Positions 46,739 to 54,180 of a stretch of DNA of 54,180 nt are shown here, one piece after another. The stretch is taken from the IMG/VR virus record IMGVR_UViG_3300047563_000085, positions 1 to 54,180 of that record; one strand, given 5' to 3'. The position numbers and the translations under genes are program-made. The notes beneath the pieces were generated by a model. It was not told the DNA's origin, did no database searches, and saw only the letters and a program-made list of their open reading frames with translations. Every line of letters starts with the position of its first letter. Within the stretch, counting starts at the first letter, position 1. The DNA comes from a virus.

Positions 46739-47323
46739 ATGCAAAAAATAAAATACATTGCTGGTGGCGACACACTTATATTAAACAGTGATGGCGCCCC
46801 AATATCAATAATACCGAATCTTTCCACATTATCTTGGGACGATGCCATTATGAAAGTGATGTCTGGCAAGGTAGATGTTCTGGCGACATACGACCAAGTA
46901 GTTCGTTCAGAAAATACAGAAATGAATATACCTGCTGTGGTAATATCTAGAAAATGGTGTGCGAATCCAAGAACAATTAGTTTTTGTCCAAAATTTGTTT
47001 TTCTTAGAGATGAATACCAATGTCAATATTGTGGAAATATATTCCACCCAGACCTATTGACTATGGATCATTACATACCGAAATTGAACGGTGGTCCGAA
47101 AACTTTTGACAATATAGTTTCTGCATGTGCTCCTTGCAATTCTAAAAAAGGACACCAACTACAACAACCACTAAATAAACCATACACCCCGACATATTAT
47201 GACTTGGTGAACAAACGAAGAAAAAATCCAATTATAGTAAATCATGATTCTTGGAATTTTTATTTGGGATGGAATGCCTCGCTAGTTAAAATCCAGAATT
47301 GGGTTTGCCAAACCAAGTATTGA
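46739..47323 (+). CDS. HNH endonuclease
   Basis: 194 aa. CQYCGNIFHPDLLTMDHYIP (95-114) supplies CxxC and the catalytic DH. Asn125 (FDNIVSACAPCN) and the second CxxC (130-133) complete a zinc-finger HNH fold close to bacterial McrA/HNH proteins. The N-terminal 80 residues are a separate domain (SWDDAIMKVMSGKVDVLATY) found in stand-alone HNH proteins. It could be a homing nuclease or a host-DNA nuclease. It stands alone between a fibre gene and an early promoter. No strong ribosome site. Confidence 0.85.
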   Translation: MQKIKYIAGGDTLILNSDGAPISIIPNLSTLSWDDAIMKVMSGKVDVLATYDQVVRSENTEMNIPAVVISRKWCANPRTISFCPKFVFLRDEYQCQYCGNIFHPDLLTMDHYIPKLNGGPKTFDNIVSACAPCNSKKGHQLQQPLNKPYTPTYYDLVNKRRKNPIIVNHDSWNFYLGWNASLVKIQNWVCQTKY

Positions 47324-47358
47324 ATATGTTCACTAAGAATTGGAAAACATATCTTAGA

Positions 47359-47459
47359 GTTTTGACATAAAAGCAAAATACTCTTACAATTCATTTATCA
47401 AATCAACAAACCCTTTTAACCTATAAGGACTAATAAAATTATGACTGAACAAGTTACCT
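47359..47459 (+). repeat. Duplicated early promoter-leader, copy 2
   Basis: About 100 bp nearly identical to 33014-33113, including promoter, untranslated leader, ribosome site and the first six codons. Confidence 0.85.
47362..47390 (+). promoter_or_regulatory. Sigma70-like early promoter
   Basis: TTGACA, a 17-bp spacer, TACAAT. It differs from copy 1 by one added spacer base and a C in the -10 box. Confidence 0.75.
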
Positions 47460-47761
47460 CAACCGAAACCCAAACCGAAACTGTCGCTACTGCTACACTT
47501 TCCCATGCCGACCTACAAAATGCGGTTGCGATTATCGATCATGCTGCAAAAGAAGGCGCATTCAAGGGCTGGGGCGATATGTATGCTGCCCGTGTAGTTC
47601 GCGACAAGCTATTCGCCTTTGTAGAAGCCAATCGTCCTGCTGTAGAGACCGCAACTGCTGCCGAAGCAGAAGCCGCAGCAAAGGCTGAAAATGATGCCGT
47701 AGTTGCGGAAGTTGGCCCATCGGCATCAAAGGGCAAGCTCAAGACTGTCCGTAAGGGCTAA
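47441..47761 (+). CDS. Ala/Glu-rich early protein (MTEQVT leader)
   Basis: 106 aa. The N-terminal tail is Thr/Glu-rich. A compact helical domain (HADLQNAVAIIDHAAKEGAF, MYAARVVRDKLFAFVEAN) is followed by an alanine-rich helix and a basic tail KGKLKTVRKG. Codon use is optimised. Resembles small abundant proteins of T4-like phages, but no function is known. Confidence 0.75.
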   Translation: MTEQVTSTETQTETVATATLSHADLQNAVAIIDHAAKEGAFKGWGDMYAARVVRDKLFAFVEANRPAVETATAAEAEAAAKAENDAVVAEVGPSASKGKLKTVRKG

Positions 47762-47767
47762 GTAAAC

Positions 47768-47795
47768 TAGGATTGGGGTATATACCCCAATCCTA
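47768..47795. terminator. Perfect palindrome, possible terminator
   Basis: AGGATTGGGGTAT is followed directly by its exact complement. No T-run follows, so termination would be factor-aided, or the palindrome protects the mRNA end. Confidence 0.55.
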
Positions 47796-47801
47796 AACTC
47801 A

Positions 47802-47809
47802 TTTAAATA
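47802..47809 (+). promoter_or_regulatory. Late-type promoter box TTTAAATA
   Basis: 30 bp before the ATG at 47839. Confidence 0.45.
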
Positions 47810-47838
47810 ATCAACCAATATAATCGAGAAATACAATT

Positions 47839-48438
47839 ATGCGAATCAACAAACATTATGGCCGCCTAGTAAGTACACAATCACCAGTCGTTGTTCTATT
47901 CATGGAACTAGCGGATGAACCAGACAATTGTCTATATGTGGATTGGAATATTATCAACACCGCATTCCAATCAGAACTTGCACAAATAGCAACTAGTGAT
48001 CAAGGCCAAGCAGCATATGATCTTGGTCCTATCCTAGCTAATGTCAAGATGGATCAAAACAAGAATCTACTTCAGGTTCTTCATGAACATCGACTAATTA
48101 GTAAGACTAGTCATGTTAATGTGGAAATGCAAAGTTCATATGACACCTACATGAATCTGGCTACTATAGTTTCTGCAGTCCGCGACATCCGGAATACAGA
48201 ACAAGCAGAAACTAAGGTAGAAGCAAACGTAGAATACAAAGTTGTTACTGCCCCAACTTCAACCGTAACTAACGTAGAAGCGGGTACTCCATTCCGCGAA
48301 CCAGTTGTACAAACTCAAAACGTTGTACACCTTGAGCAAAAAGTAGAAGCAATGGCCGATCAAATGGCGCAAATGCAAGCTATGATGGCTCAACTAGTGA
48401 ATACACTAACTGCACCAAAAACTGTAGTAAGTGAATAA
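47839..48438 (+). CDS. Protein with C-terminal coiled coil, unknown
   Basis: 199 aa. The N-terminal 120 residues form a folded domain (SPVVVLFMELADEPDNCLYV, LLQVLHEHRLISKTSHVNVE). A Thr/Val/Glu linker follows, then a Met/Gln-rich coiled coil (VEAMADQMAQMQAMMAQLV, about 168-188). This design suggests an oligomeric, possibly structural or assembly-chaperone protein. Late box upstream, strong terminator downstream. Confidence 0.7.
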   Translation: MRINKHYGRLVSTQSPVVVLFMELADEPDNCLYVDWNIINTAFQSELAQIATSDQGQAAYDLGPILANVKMDQNKNLLQVLHEHRLISKTSHVNVEMQSSYDTYMNLATIVSAVRDIRNTEQAETKVEANVEYKVVTAPTSTVTNVEAGTPFREPVVQTQNVVHLEQKVEAMADQMAQMQAMMAQLVNTLTAPKTVVSE

Positions 48439-48441
48439 ATG

Positions 48442-48477
48442 AAAAACAGGACAGAAATATTTCTGTCCTGTTTTTTT
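48442..48477 (+). terminator. Intrinsic terminator
   Basis: An AAAAACAGGACAGAAAT stem with its complement and a long T-run. Confidence 0.9.
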
Positions 48478-48534
48478 ATTATAGGTCTTATACCTAACTA
48501 AGATCTATAATCCACACTTATTGGAGCAACAATC

Positions 48535-48774
48535 ATGCCTCGCAGAATAACAAATATCATAGATGATATAGACATAATGCTTATACCAACCAAATATATT
48601 ATCTCGGTTGATATAAAGCTGTTAGGAGCGGCGTATCCAATCCACCTGTCTGGTGAAGAGTTTGACGATATCAGAAAAACAAAAGAAGATTTTATTCAAC
48701 ACATATCCGGTAGGTTGAACATAGGTTTATTTCAAAAAGATGTGGAGAAATACTCAACCTATTCTTACGAATAA
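48535..48774 (+). CDS. Small protein upstream of DHFR, unknown
   Basis: 79 aa; TTGGAG precedes the ATG. Strand-rich start (RRITNIIDDIDIMLIPTKYI), then an acidic helix. It ends two bases before the DHFR start and is probably co-transcribed. Not recognised. Confidence 0.65.
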   Translation: MPRRITNIIDDIDIMLIPTKYIISVDIKLLGAAYPIHLSGEEFDDIRKTKEDFIQHISGRLNIGLFQKDVEKYSTYSYE

Positions 48775-48776
48775 TT

Positions 48777-49262
48777 ATGAAAAAATATAAAGATTTACAA
48801 ATAAGTGCAATATGCGCCATAGATGACGATAATGGTATAGGGAAAGACAATTCGATACCTTGGTATAATCCATCAGATTTGAGATTTTTTAAGTCATTTA
48901 CGATAAACAAAATAGTAGTGATGGGAAAGAACACTTGGATATCTTTACCAAAGAAACCATTACCACAAAGAATCAATGTAGTAATATCATCTAGTGCAGA
49001 TTTCGCAATCACACCAGACAAAATATTTTCAAATCTGGATTTGGCACTGTCTAGTTTGCATTCAGAACATCCAAAAAAAGAAATAGTAATAATTGGTGGA
49101 TCTCAACTATATAAATCGGCAGAACCATATATTGACGAATTTGTAATAACGCATGTGACCGGATCACACGATTGTGATACTTTTCTAAATGTGGATTTTT
49201 CAAAATACAGTTCTTCACCAATGAGGTTTGAAGACCTAAATATCACATCCTATAAGAAGTGA
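48777..49262 (+). CDS. frd: Dihydrofolate reductase
   Basis: 161 aa, the usual size for bacterial DHFR. Landmarks are ISAICAIDDDNGIGKDNSIP (9-28, Met20 loop), SDLRFFKSFT with the folate-binding acidic residue, VVMGKNTWISLP (NADPH loop), INVVISS and IVIIGGSQLY (GG motif, about 101-110). It reduces dihydrofolate to tetrahydrofolate for thymidylate synthesis. T4 frd has also been reported as a baseplate component, and here the gene lies six bases before gp25. Confidence 0.95.
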   Translation: MKKYKDLQISAICAIDDDNGIGKDNSIPWYNPSDLRFFKSFTINKIVVMGKNTWISLPKKPLPQRINVVISSSADFAITPDKIFSNLDLALSSLHSEHPKKEIVIIGGSQLYKSAEPYIDEFVITHVTGSHDCDTFLNVDFSKYSSSPMRFEDLNITSYKK

Positions 49263-49268
49263 TCAATT

Positions 49269-49634
49269 ATGGCTGTTATATTTTCTGGTTTTAGCACAAA
49301 AGCTTCAAATTCAAATTTTAAATTGTATGATGAGGCTTTAATTCGACAAGATTTAATGAATCATTTTATGACTAAGAAAGGTGAACGAATACTACGTCCA
49401 AAGTTCGGATGTGATATTCACAAATACGTATTTCAACAGGCAACCGCTTCTACAAAAAACGGAATAATGCTTGCTGCAAAAGAAGTATTTGACTCAGACC
49501 GGCGAGTAGAAGTCAATGATATCGAGGTTACACATACCAACAATCTTATTGTGGTATCTGCACTTTTAAAATTAAAAGTAATAGATTCCGAAATGCAATT
49601 CATAATAAACTTTAATGAAAAAGAAGTGTTTTGA
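49269..49634 (+). CDS. 25: Baseplate wedge subunit (gp25-like)
   Basis: 121 aa (T4 gp25 is 132). GFSTKASNSNFKLYDEALIR leads to the family signature KKGERILRPKFGCDIHKYVF (37-56), with the conserved GxR/RxxxP-x-FG pattern shared with T6SS TssE. In T4 it joins the gp6-gp7-gp53 wedge and nucleates the sheath. It lies after DHFR and overlaps a small gene by TGATG. Confidence 0.95.
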   Translation: MAVIFSGFSTKASNSNFKLYDEALIRQDLMNHFMTKKGERILRPKFGCDIHKYVFQQATASTKNGIMLAAKEVFDSDRRVEVNDIEVTHTNNLIVVSALLKLKVIDSEMQFIINFNEKEVF

Positions 49635-49783
49635 TGAAAAGCAATTACTACAATAATTTAAAACAAATTATAGAAGAAGATTCTAAGGAAACACAAGCAA
49701 TGATTGTTTCCTGTAGAAAAACAAAAGAAAAACTAATTCAGAAATATAAATTCGTAAAACCAAAACCACAACCACAACAATGA
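49634..49783 (+). CDS. 49-aa basic protein coupled to gp25
   Basis: The ATG overlaps the gp25 stop. Helical and lysine-rich (KSNYYNNLKQIIEEDSKE, KTKEKLIQKYKFVKPKPQPQ). It ends at the terminator. Unknown function. Confidence 0.6.
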   Translation: MKSNYYNNLKQIIEEDSKETQAMIVSCRKTKEKLIQKYKFVKPKPQPQQ

Positions 49784-49820
49784 AAAAAGCCCACTAAGAA
49801 TATTCTTAGTGGGCTTTTTT
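49784..49820. terminator. Bidirectional intrinsic terminator
   Basis: An AAAAGCCCACTAAGAAT stem with its complement and T-run, between convergent baseplate genes. Confidence 0.9.
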
Positions 49821-49821
49821 A

Positions 49822-50118
49822 TTATCCTAAAATTTTATGTAGTCGTTCCGGAGTTGGCATCCGTATTGTCATCCCGGCTACTAAATCTCTAGTTGAGTCT
49901 CTAACCGTATCTATATTACAAATAGTTATTACCCACCAATATGCTGGGGTGTCATATAATGTTTCACTTAATATGGTTGGTCTATATTCGGTTTCTGAAG
50001 TCACTACCACAAACATGTCTGACTTATCTTCTGGTATATATCGCGGTTGCATTGGCCGCAAATACCAATTTGTTTGTTTAGTAGAAAAATACGGCGAGTT
50101 TGCTTTATATTCTGCCAT
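49822..50118 (-). CDS. Baseplate wedge protein with LysM-like fold (gp53-like)
   Basis: 98 aa. RPTILSETLYDTPAYWWVIT, then a DxVRD turn and DLVAGMTIRMPTPERLHKIL, match the LysM-like module of phage baseplate proteins, where LY.xPxYWWxI and GxxIRxP are typical. It is shorter than T4 gp53 (196 aa), so exact equivalence is uncertain. It directly follows the tube-cap-like gene on the same strand. Confidence 0.65.
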   Translation of the reverse strand: MAEYKANSPYFSTKQTNWYLRPMQPRYIPEDKSDMFVVVTSETEYRPTILSETLYDTPAYWWVITICNIDTVRDSTRDLVAGMTIRMPTPERLHKILG

Positions 50119-51387
50119 TTATATCCATCCTTTAGATTTGCGCATTAGTTCGCCTGTTCTGAATTCATCTAAATTGAATTCTTCTCGTAGTCGTCTAGGA
50201 GTATTTTGAACAGTCAAATCTAATACCAATGTTAATTTTTTCGGAACCTTAGTCACATATCCTTGGCCATCTACGACATCTATCATATCAAGGTCATTTT
50301 CAAATGTAAAATTATACCCAGCAACAATTACTGGTAGGTGATCATACATATATTTTCCATAACCAGATAGATTCATCATTGGTGGCGGAAGTCCAGCCTT
50401 CGCAGTATCTTTTTTACCAAAATGGCTTTTTGTTAATACTGTCATGAAGTGCCTTACTGCCAACATATATTCGGCATCATACTGTGTTTCTACTATCAAG
50501 TCACCAGTTATGTTTATCTTTGTAGACCCAGTGGTTTTATATGAGTAATAATCTTGATTGCTACTAACCAATTGCATCTGCGCATATTCAGCAGTTTGTG
50601 ACTCGGTTATGGTTGGCGTATATGGAAATACTATACCTTGAGTCGCATGTAATATAGTAAGAATATTGTTGAACTTATCTGGGTATCCATATATTGCATT
50701 TTCTTTTCCGCGTGGAGCAAATAGCCTTACTTTCGTATCTTGTTTAATTGAGAATGAATAATTATTTTTTCTTAATGTTTCACGCTCTTTTTCTATATCA
50801 GCAATGGTATTTGATTTTTGCGCAAATGGACTTTGAAATGTTTCAGTAGATGGCAATCCAAGCTCGGCCTCCAACGATTTTATCGCATCGACTTTCCCAT
50901 ATGGAGAAGTATCGGCAGCATTGAATACATCGTTGTTTATGGACTGTTCTACTTGCTCTATAGCAAATTCATTTGCGGATTGGGTAGAATATTCATTAGC
51001 TGGTAGATCCGTAACTGATATTTTTGCTGGATTATCTATACTTGATATTACAACGTCTGCCGGAGCAGTGTACGAATCTGGTGTGGTTGATGATTGTACC
51101 CCAGTTTGCAATGGTCTCCCGGTTATTACAGGATTAGCAGATTCTTGTTGATACGTAGTTACTACTGACCCATCTGCATTTTCTACAGTGACTGGTGTGA
51201 CTGGCTTACTATCTTCCCAATTATTCAATACATATTTTTTAAATTCAGTATCTCCTAGTTTTTCTTGCAAGGTTGCCAAACTAGCCATATCAATTGGTGC
51301 AGGGCCTACAAAATCAGAAGACTTCGTAGGATCAATCGTTACCTTAGCAGTTGTTCCAAATATTTTCAAATCACCAAATAGTCCCAT
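50119..51387 (-). CDS. Baseplate tail-tube cap/initiator protein (gp48/gp54-like)
   Basis: 422 aa. The N-terminal 190 residues are low-complexity and Ser/Thr-rich. The C-terminal domain has IVFPYTPTITESQTAEYAQM, AEYMLAVRHFMTVLTKSHFG, GLPPPMMNLSGYGKYMYDHL and PRRLREEFNLDEFRTGELM. This pattern occurs in tube-initiator proteins of large T4-like phages, which share the tail-tube fold. T4 gp48 and gp54 together cap the baseplate and start the tube; which one this equals is not resolved. Late box upstream, divergent from a fibre gene. Confidence 0.6.
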   Translation of the reverse strand: MGLFGDLKIFGTTAKVTIDPTKSSDFVGPAPIDMASLATLQEKLGDTEFKKYVLNNWEDSKPVTPVTVENADGSVVTTYQQESANPVITGRPLQTGVQSSTTPDSYTAPADVVISSIDNPAKISVTDLPANEYSTQSANEFAIEQVEQSINNDVFNAADTSPYGKVDAIKSLEAELGLPSTETFQSPFAQKSNTIADIEKERETLRKNNYSFSIKQDTKVRLFAPRGKENAIYGYPDKFNNILTILHATQGIVFPYTPTITESQTAEYAQMQLVSSNQDYYSYKTTGSTKINITGDLIVETQYDAEYMLAVRHFMTVLTKSHFGKKDTAKAGLPPPMMNLSGYGKYMYDHLPVIVAGYNFTFENDLDMIDVVDGQGYVTKVPKKLTLVLDLTVQNTPRRLREEFNLDEFRTGELMRKSKGWI

Positions 51388-51401
51388 GATATTTTCTCAT
51401 T

Positions 51402-51409
51402 AGTAAATA
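51402..51409 (+). promoter_or_regulatory. Late-type promoter box AGTAAATA (plus)
   Basis: 32 bp before the fibre gene at 51441. Confidence 0.5.
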
Positions 51410-51415
51410 CTTTTA

Positions 51416-51423
51416 TATTTAGA
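51416..51423 (-). promoter_or_regulatory. Late-type promoter box TCTAAATA (minus)
   Basis: 29 bp before the tube-cap gene at 51387; a divergent late promoter pair with the plus box seven bases away. Confidence 0.5.
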
Positions 51424-51440
51424 CTAAACTACGGAATTTT

Positions 51441-53000
51441 ATGCCATATACAGTATCTACAAAATTAGGAAGTGCTTACTTAGAATCGTTTGCGATAGCG
51501 GATGGCACAACCAATACTACTTCTACTTCTATACCTTTAATTGGTTCGTCAGCCCCTCCGGGATATGCTAAGGACATTGCCAAATCTCTAGTAACTATTC
51601 TAAGTAATGGGGCTTCCAATCTTATAGATAGACCAACCAATGCACTTATTGGACAAGAATGGTTTGACTTCTCAAATAAAACAATGATGGTTTATACTGG
51701 GGCATCCACTGGTTGGAAAAACATGCTAACCGAAGGTTCTACCAATCTTATTATAACTCCAACACAAGGTGGACTTGGATTTGCCCCTACATCGGCGAGT
51801 GCTGGGTATGTAGTAAGAGTAAATTCTTCTGGGTCTGGTTATGAATTGGCTCCGGGTTCATTTGTTAGAACAGATGCATCTTCTTCTCCGCTGGCTGATA
51901 ATACACATAGTATAGGATCATCTACTGCAAAATATAAAGAAATATTCGCAACTACATTCAATGGAAATGCACTTACTTCAAGTAAATTAGCAACTGTTCG
52001 GGCAATAACCCTAACCGGTGATATTGCCGGAACTGTAAACTTTGATGGCTCTGGTAATGTTAGTATGCCAACTACTCTAGTTGGTGGGCAACTATCTGCT
52101 TATATAAGACGAACTGGAGACACTATGGACCCGAATTGTCCATTGGTTGGTGGAATAGGGGTAAGTGGTGGATTTATATTTCCACAGAATGCATATGGTG
52201 GTTCTGGTGATTCTGCAGGTATGCAATTGGTGCAACGCGGCGGAGAAGATACTGTATTGAGTATCTTCAATCGAAATGACCCATTAGATTCTATACAATT
52301 CAATAGTGGTTATTTTGAATTTTATGGAATGTCTGCGGATGGGGTCAATAGTTCTCTGAGAATGTTATTGACTAAGGATGGGCGGCTTGGTATAAACACA
52401 ACTGACCCAGCTACAGAGTTAGATGTCAATGGTGGAGTAAAAGCAATTACTGTACTCGCCAACAATGCGACAATAACCTCTCTAGGATTTACCAATGCGG
52501 CGGGCACTGGTGGTCTTACGATCGATGGTAATATATTTGCAAAAACTAGAATAGACACTCCTACCGCAAGTGTTACCAATTTTACGGCCACTAATCTAGT
52601 ATCATCCACATCCACTACATTGAATGGGACAACCAGAATAGAAGGAAACCCCACAGTAACTGGTACCTTATATGCAGGTGATGTGAGTGTTAGTGCTTCT
52701 GATAAAAAGTTAAAAACAAATATACAACCAATACAAGATGCATTGGGCATGTTGAAGAAATTTACTGGGCACACTTATGACTTTGATTTGGAAAAATGCG
52801 CAGAATATGGATTTGTTCCTACGAAAACACATGAGCATGGCCTAATAGCCCAAGAAGTAATATCTGCCCTACCGGATGCGGAAATAAACAATGGCCAGTA
52901 TTTGAATTACCGTGACCGACCGGTGCTGGCTTTAGTGGTTTCTGCAATAAATCAATTAGATATGAAATTGGAAGAAATAAAGAAAACTTTAGGAATATAA
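51441..53000 (+). CDS. Tail fibre with C-terminal S74 chaperone domain
   Basis: 519 aa. The N-terminus (TIGSSAPPGYAKDI-like region, then ALIGQEWFDFSNKTMMVYTG) is a virion-attachment module found in large phage fibres. The middle is beta-rich (DGRLGINTTDPATELDVNGG near 310). From about 418 the intramolecular chaperone begins: SDKKLKTNIQPIQDALGMLK, the HGLIAQEV motif and LALVVSAINQLDMKLEEI, the Peptidase_S74 hallmark. The chaperone trimerises the fibre and usually cuts itself off at the serine. Followed two bases later by a glycine-rich adhesin. Confidence 0.85.
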   Translation: MPYTVSTKLGSAYLESFAIADGTTNTTSTSIPLIGSSAPPGYAKDIAKSLVTILSNGASNLIDRPTNALIGQEWFDFSNKTMMVYTGASTGWKNMLTEGSTNLIITPTQGGLGFAPTSASAGYVVRVNSSGSGYELAPGSFVRTDASSSPLADNTHSIGSSTAKYKEIFATTFNGNALTSSKLATVRAITLTGDIAGTVNFDGSGNVSMPTTLVGGQLSAYIRRTGDTMDPNCPLVGGIGVSGGFIFPQNAYGGSGDSAGMQLVQRGGEDTVLSIFNRNDPLDSIQFNSGYFEFYGMSADGVNSSLRMLLTKDGRLGINTTDPATELDVNGGVKAITVLANNATITSLGFTNAAGTGGLTIDGNIFAKTRIDTPTASVTNFTATNLVSSTSTTLNGTTRIEGNPTVTGTLYAGDVSVSASDKKLKTNIQPIQDALGMLKKFTGHTYDFDLEKCAEYGFVPTKTHEHGLIAQEVISALPDAEINNGQYLNYRDRPVLALVVSAINQLDMKLEEIKKTLGI

Positions 53001-53001
53001 T

Positions 53002-54180
53002 ATGGCATTATCTACAAAAACGGCAGGAGAAACTATTTCTGCATTAAATGACTTATCTAAAATTGGATATGGAACTGATGGAAAAATACTACTATCGAAT
53101 TACAGCACAGCAAATGCCAATTCTAAGTTTTTACACCAAACTACAAATACTACTTGCGATACCACATTCCTCAAAGAAGGAAATAACAGTATAAACCAAG
53201 TATCTGCAAAAAGCGCAATGAATCAAATAAGTATGAAAAATTTATTTGGTTTGCGAAATAAAATGTGGTGTGGTATGGTTCCAGATGAACAAAATGTAGC
53301 TGCTGGCCCGGGTGATAAATTTTCAGGAACAAATGTGAATTGTGTGGAAATACCCGCAGGAGTTTCAGTAATTGATACCTTTTTGGTTGGTGGTGGTGGT
53401 GGTGCTGGTGGGAGAGATTCCGATATGCACGGCGGAGCTGGTGGTTCTGGGTGTGTTGTTTCTACGCTGTGTGACCTTACTCCATTTGGTAATTTGGACA
53501 AGCCACGTAAAATAATTACAGTTGCTGGTGGCGGTGGATATTTTGGCAGTACCGGCACTAACACCGGAGGACTCCCGGGTAGTGGATTGGCTATGGTTGA
53601 TCAAGATCCTGGGGCAGGTTGGGGAGAAATGCAAAACGTGTGTGTTACTTTTCCATATAGTCACCAAACAGATGCTAGATTGGGATTACATGGATGGTCT
53701 ATAGATGGTTATGTGGAATTTAACATAATTCTATACTTCTATGGCGATTTGGCTAAAAAACAAAATTACTACTTTAAAGGCCGAGCAGATAATTTGGCAA
53801 AAGTATTTGATGTTACCGTGCCAGCAAATGCAACTAAACTTAACGCTGGCGATGTTACGAATCCTATTTTATCGGTAGATATAACCGATGCTAAAGTTAA
53901 TACTATGACCAGATGGGTAGTTGAAGGAAATGGACCCAATGTATCATCAAATATTAGGGTATTGCGTGTTCTATTAGCAAACATCCACGGTAATAGCCCA
54001 ACCCACTTTGCATTTAAGCTTTATGATGACTCTGGTAATGAGGTGTGGAATACCCGCAAACGTGATGGTATTGGTTTCCTGAATTTTCCACATCAAGGCG
54101 GAAGAGGTGGAACTTCTGGCAGACGAGGAACATCTGGTGGTGGTGGTGGTGGTGGTGCATCTTTTGTTGCCATAGAATCC
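53002..54180 (+). CDS. Glycine-rich tail adhesin, 5' part (runs off right edge)
   Basis: Open from the ATG at 53002 to the right edge (393 codons). AGGAATATAAT precedes the start. Polyglycine clusters such as GGGGGAGG, HGGAGGSG, GGGGY, QGGRGG and GGGGGGGA lie in variable contexts. This recalls the polyglycine sandwich of T2/T6-type gp38 adhesins, which bind the receptor at the fibre tip. It directly follows an S74 fibre, the expected place for an adhesin. The C-terminus is not seen. Confidence 0.7.
   Translation, partial: MALSTKTAGETISALNDLSKIGYGTDGKILLSNYSTANANSKFLHQTTNTTCDTTFLKEGNNSINQVSAKSAMNQISMKNLFGLRNKMWCGMVPDEQNVAAGPGDKFSGTNVNCVEIPAGVSVIDTFLVGGGGGAGGRDSDMHGGAGGSGCVVSTLCDLTPFGNLDKPRKIITVAGGGGYFGSTGTNTGGLPGSGLAMVDQDPGAGWGEMQNVCVTFPYSHQTDARLGLHGWSIDGYVEFNIILYFYGDLAKKQNYYFKGRADNLAKVFDVTVPANATKLNAGDVTNPILSVDITDAKVNTMTRWVVEGNGPNVSSNIRVLRVLLANIHGNSPTHFAFKLYDDSGNEVWNTRKRDGIGFLNFPHQGGRGGTSGRRGTSGGGGGGGASFVAIES

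Overview
The window looks like part of a large, AT-rich, T4-like contractile-tailed phage genome. It carries the T4 head cassette in order (portal gp20, a small gene, prohead core, protease gp21, scaffold gp22, major capsid gp23), topoisomerase gp52, baseplate gp25 with tube-cap-like and LysM-like baseplate proteins, an rIIA-like ATPase and a fragment of a gp43-type DNA polymerase. Many genes follow an NNTAAATA box 20-70 bp upstream, which resembles T4 late promoters. Other genes follow near-perfect TTGACA/TATAAT promoters, so the host polymerase is probably sigma70-type and the host a Gram-negative bacterium outside Bacteroidetes. The host cannot be named from the sequence.

Layout. 1-11 kb: two paralogous giant tail fibres (Ig-like domains plus a right-handed beta-helix), an rIIA-like gene, and a PAS-domain protein with a small membrane protein. 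11-14.5 kb: a zincin-like gene facing a minus-strand array of ten small genes, mostly joined by ATGA overlaps. 14.5-19 kb: a polymerase fragment ending in half an intein, a TnpB gene, a nucleotidyltransferase and two GNAT-like genes. 19-24 kb: a beta-helix tailspike, several tiny early genes (one broken by a 40-bp palindrome) and gp52. 23.9-25.9 kb: about 2 kb with no credible gene, containing strong palindromes, a sigma70-like promoter and about 13 degenerate copies of a ~30-bp repeat. 25.9-32 kb: the head cassette. 32-44.5 kb: an accessory block, mostly late-promoted, with GNAT, ADP-ribosyltransferase-like, degenerate zincin, kinase-like and two amidoligase-like genes, plus a second TnpB inserted in a gene. 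44.5-54 kb: a highly expressed fibre, an HNH nuclease, DHFR beside gp25, baseplate genes, and two more fibre or adhesin genes; the last runs off the right edge.

The most unusual signals are four. (1) Both amidoligase genes have an in-frame UAA inside an identical 14-bp-stem hairpin. The conserved GIEFE motif lies between that stop and the first ATG, and the copies differ there by synonymous changes, so recoding or non-standard initiation is implied. (2) The polymerase gene is fractured at motif C by an N-terminal split-intein half. (3) The 2-kb repeat-rich locus has no coding capacity. (4) Many late accessory proteins begin with a short amphipathic stretch ending in L/I-x-E, as do the gp21 substrates here, so they may be packaged in the head and ejected into the host.

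At least three accessory genes carry single-base frameshifts. Sequencing error cannot be excluded for these.
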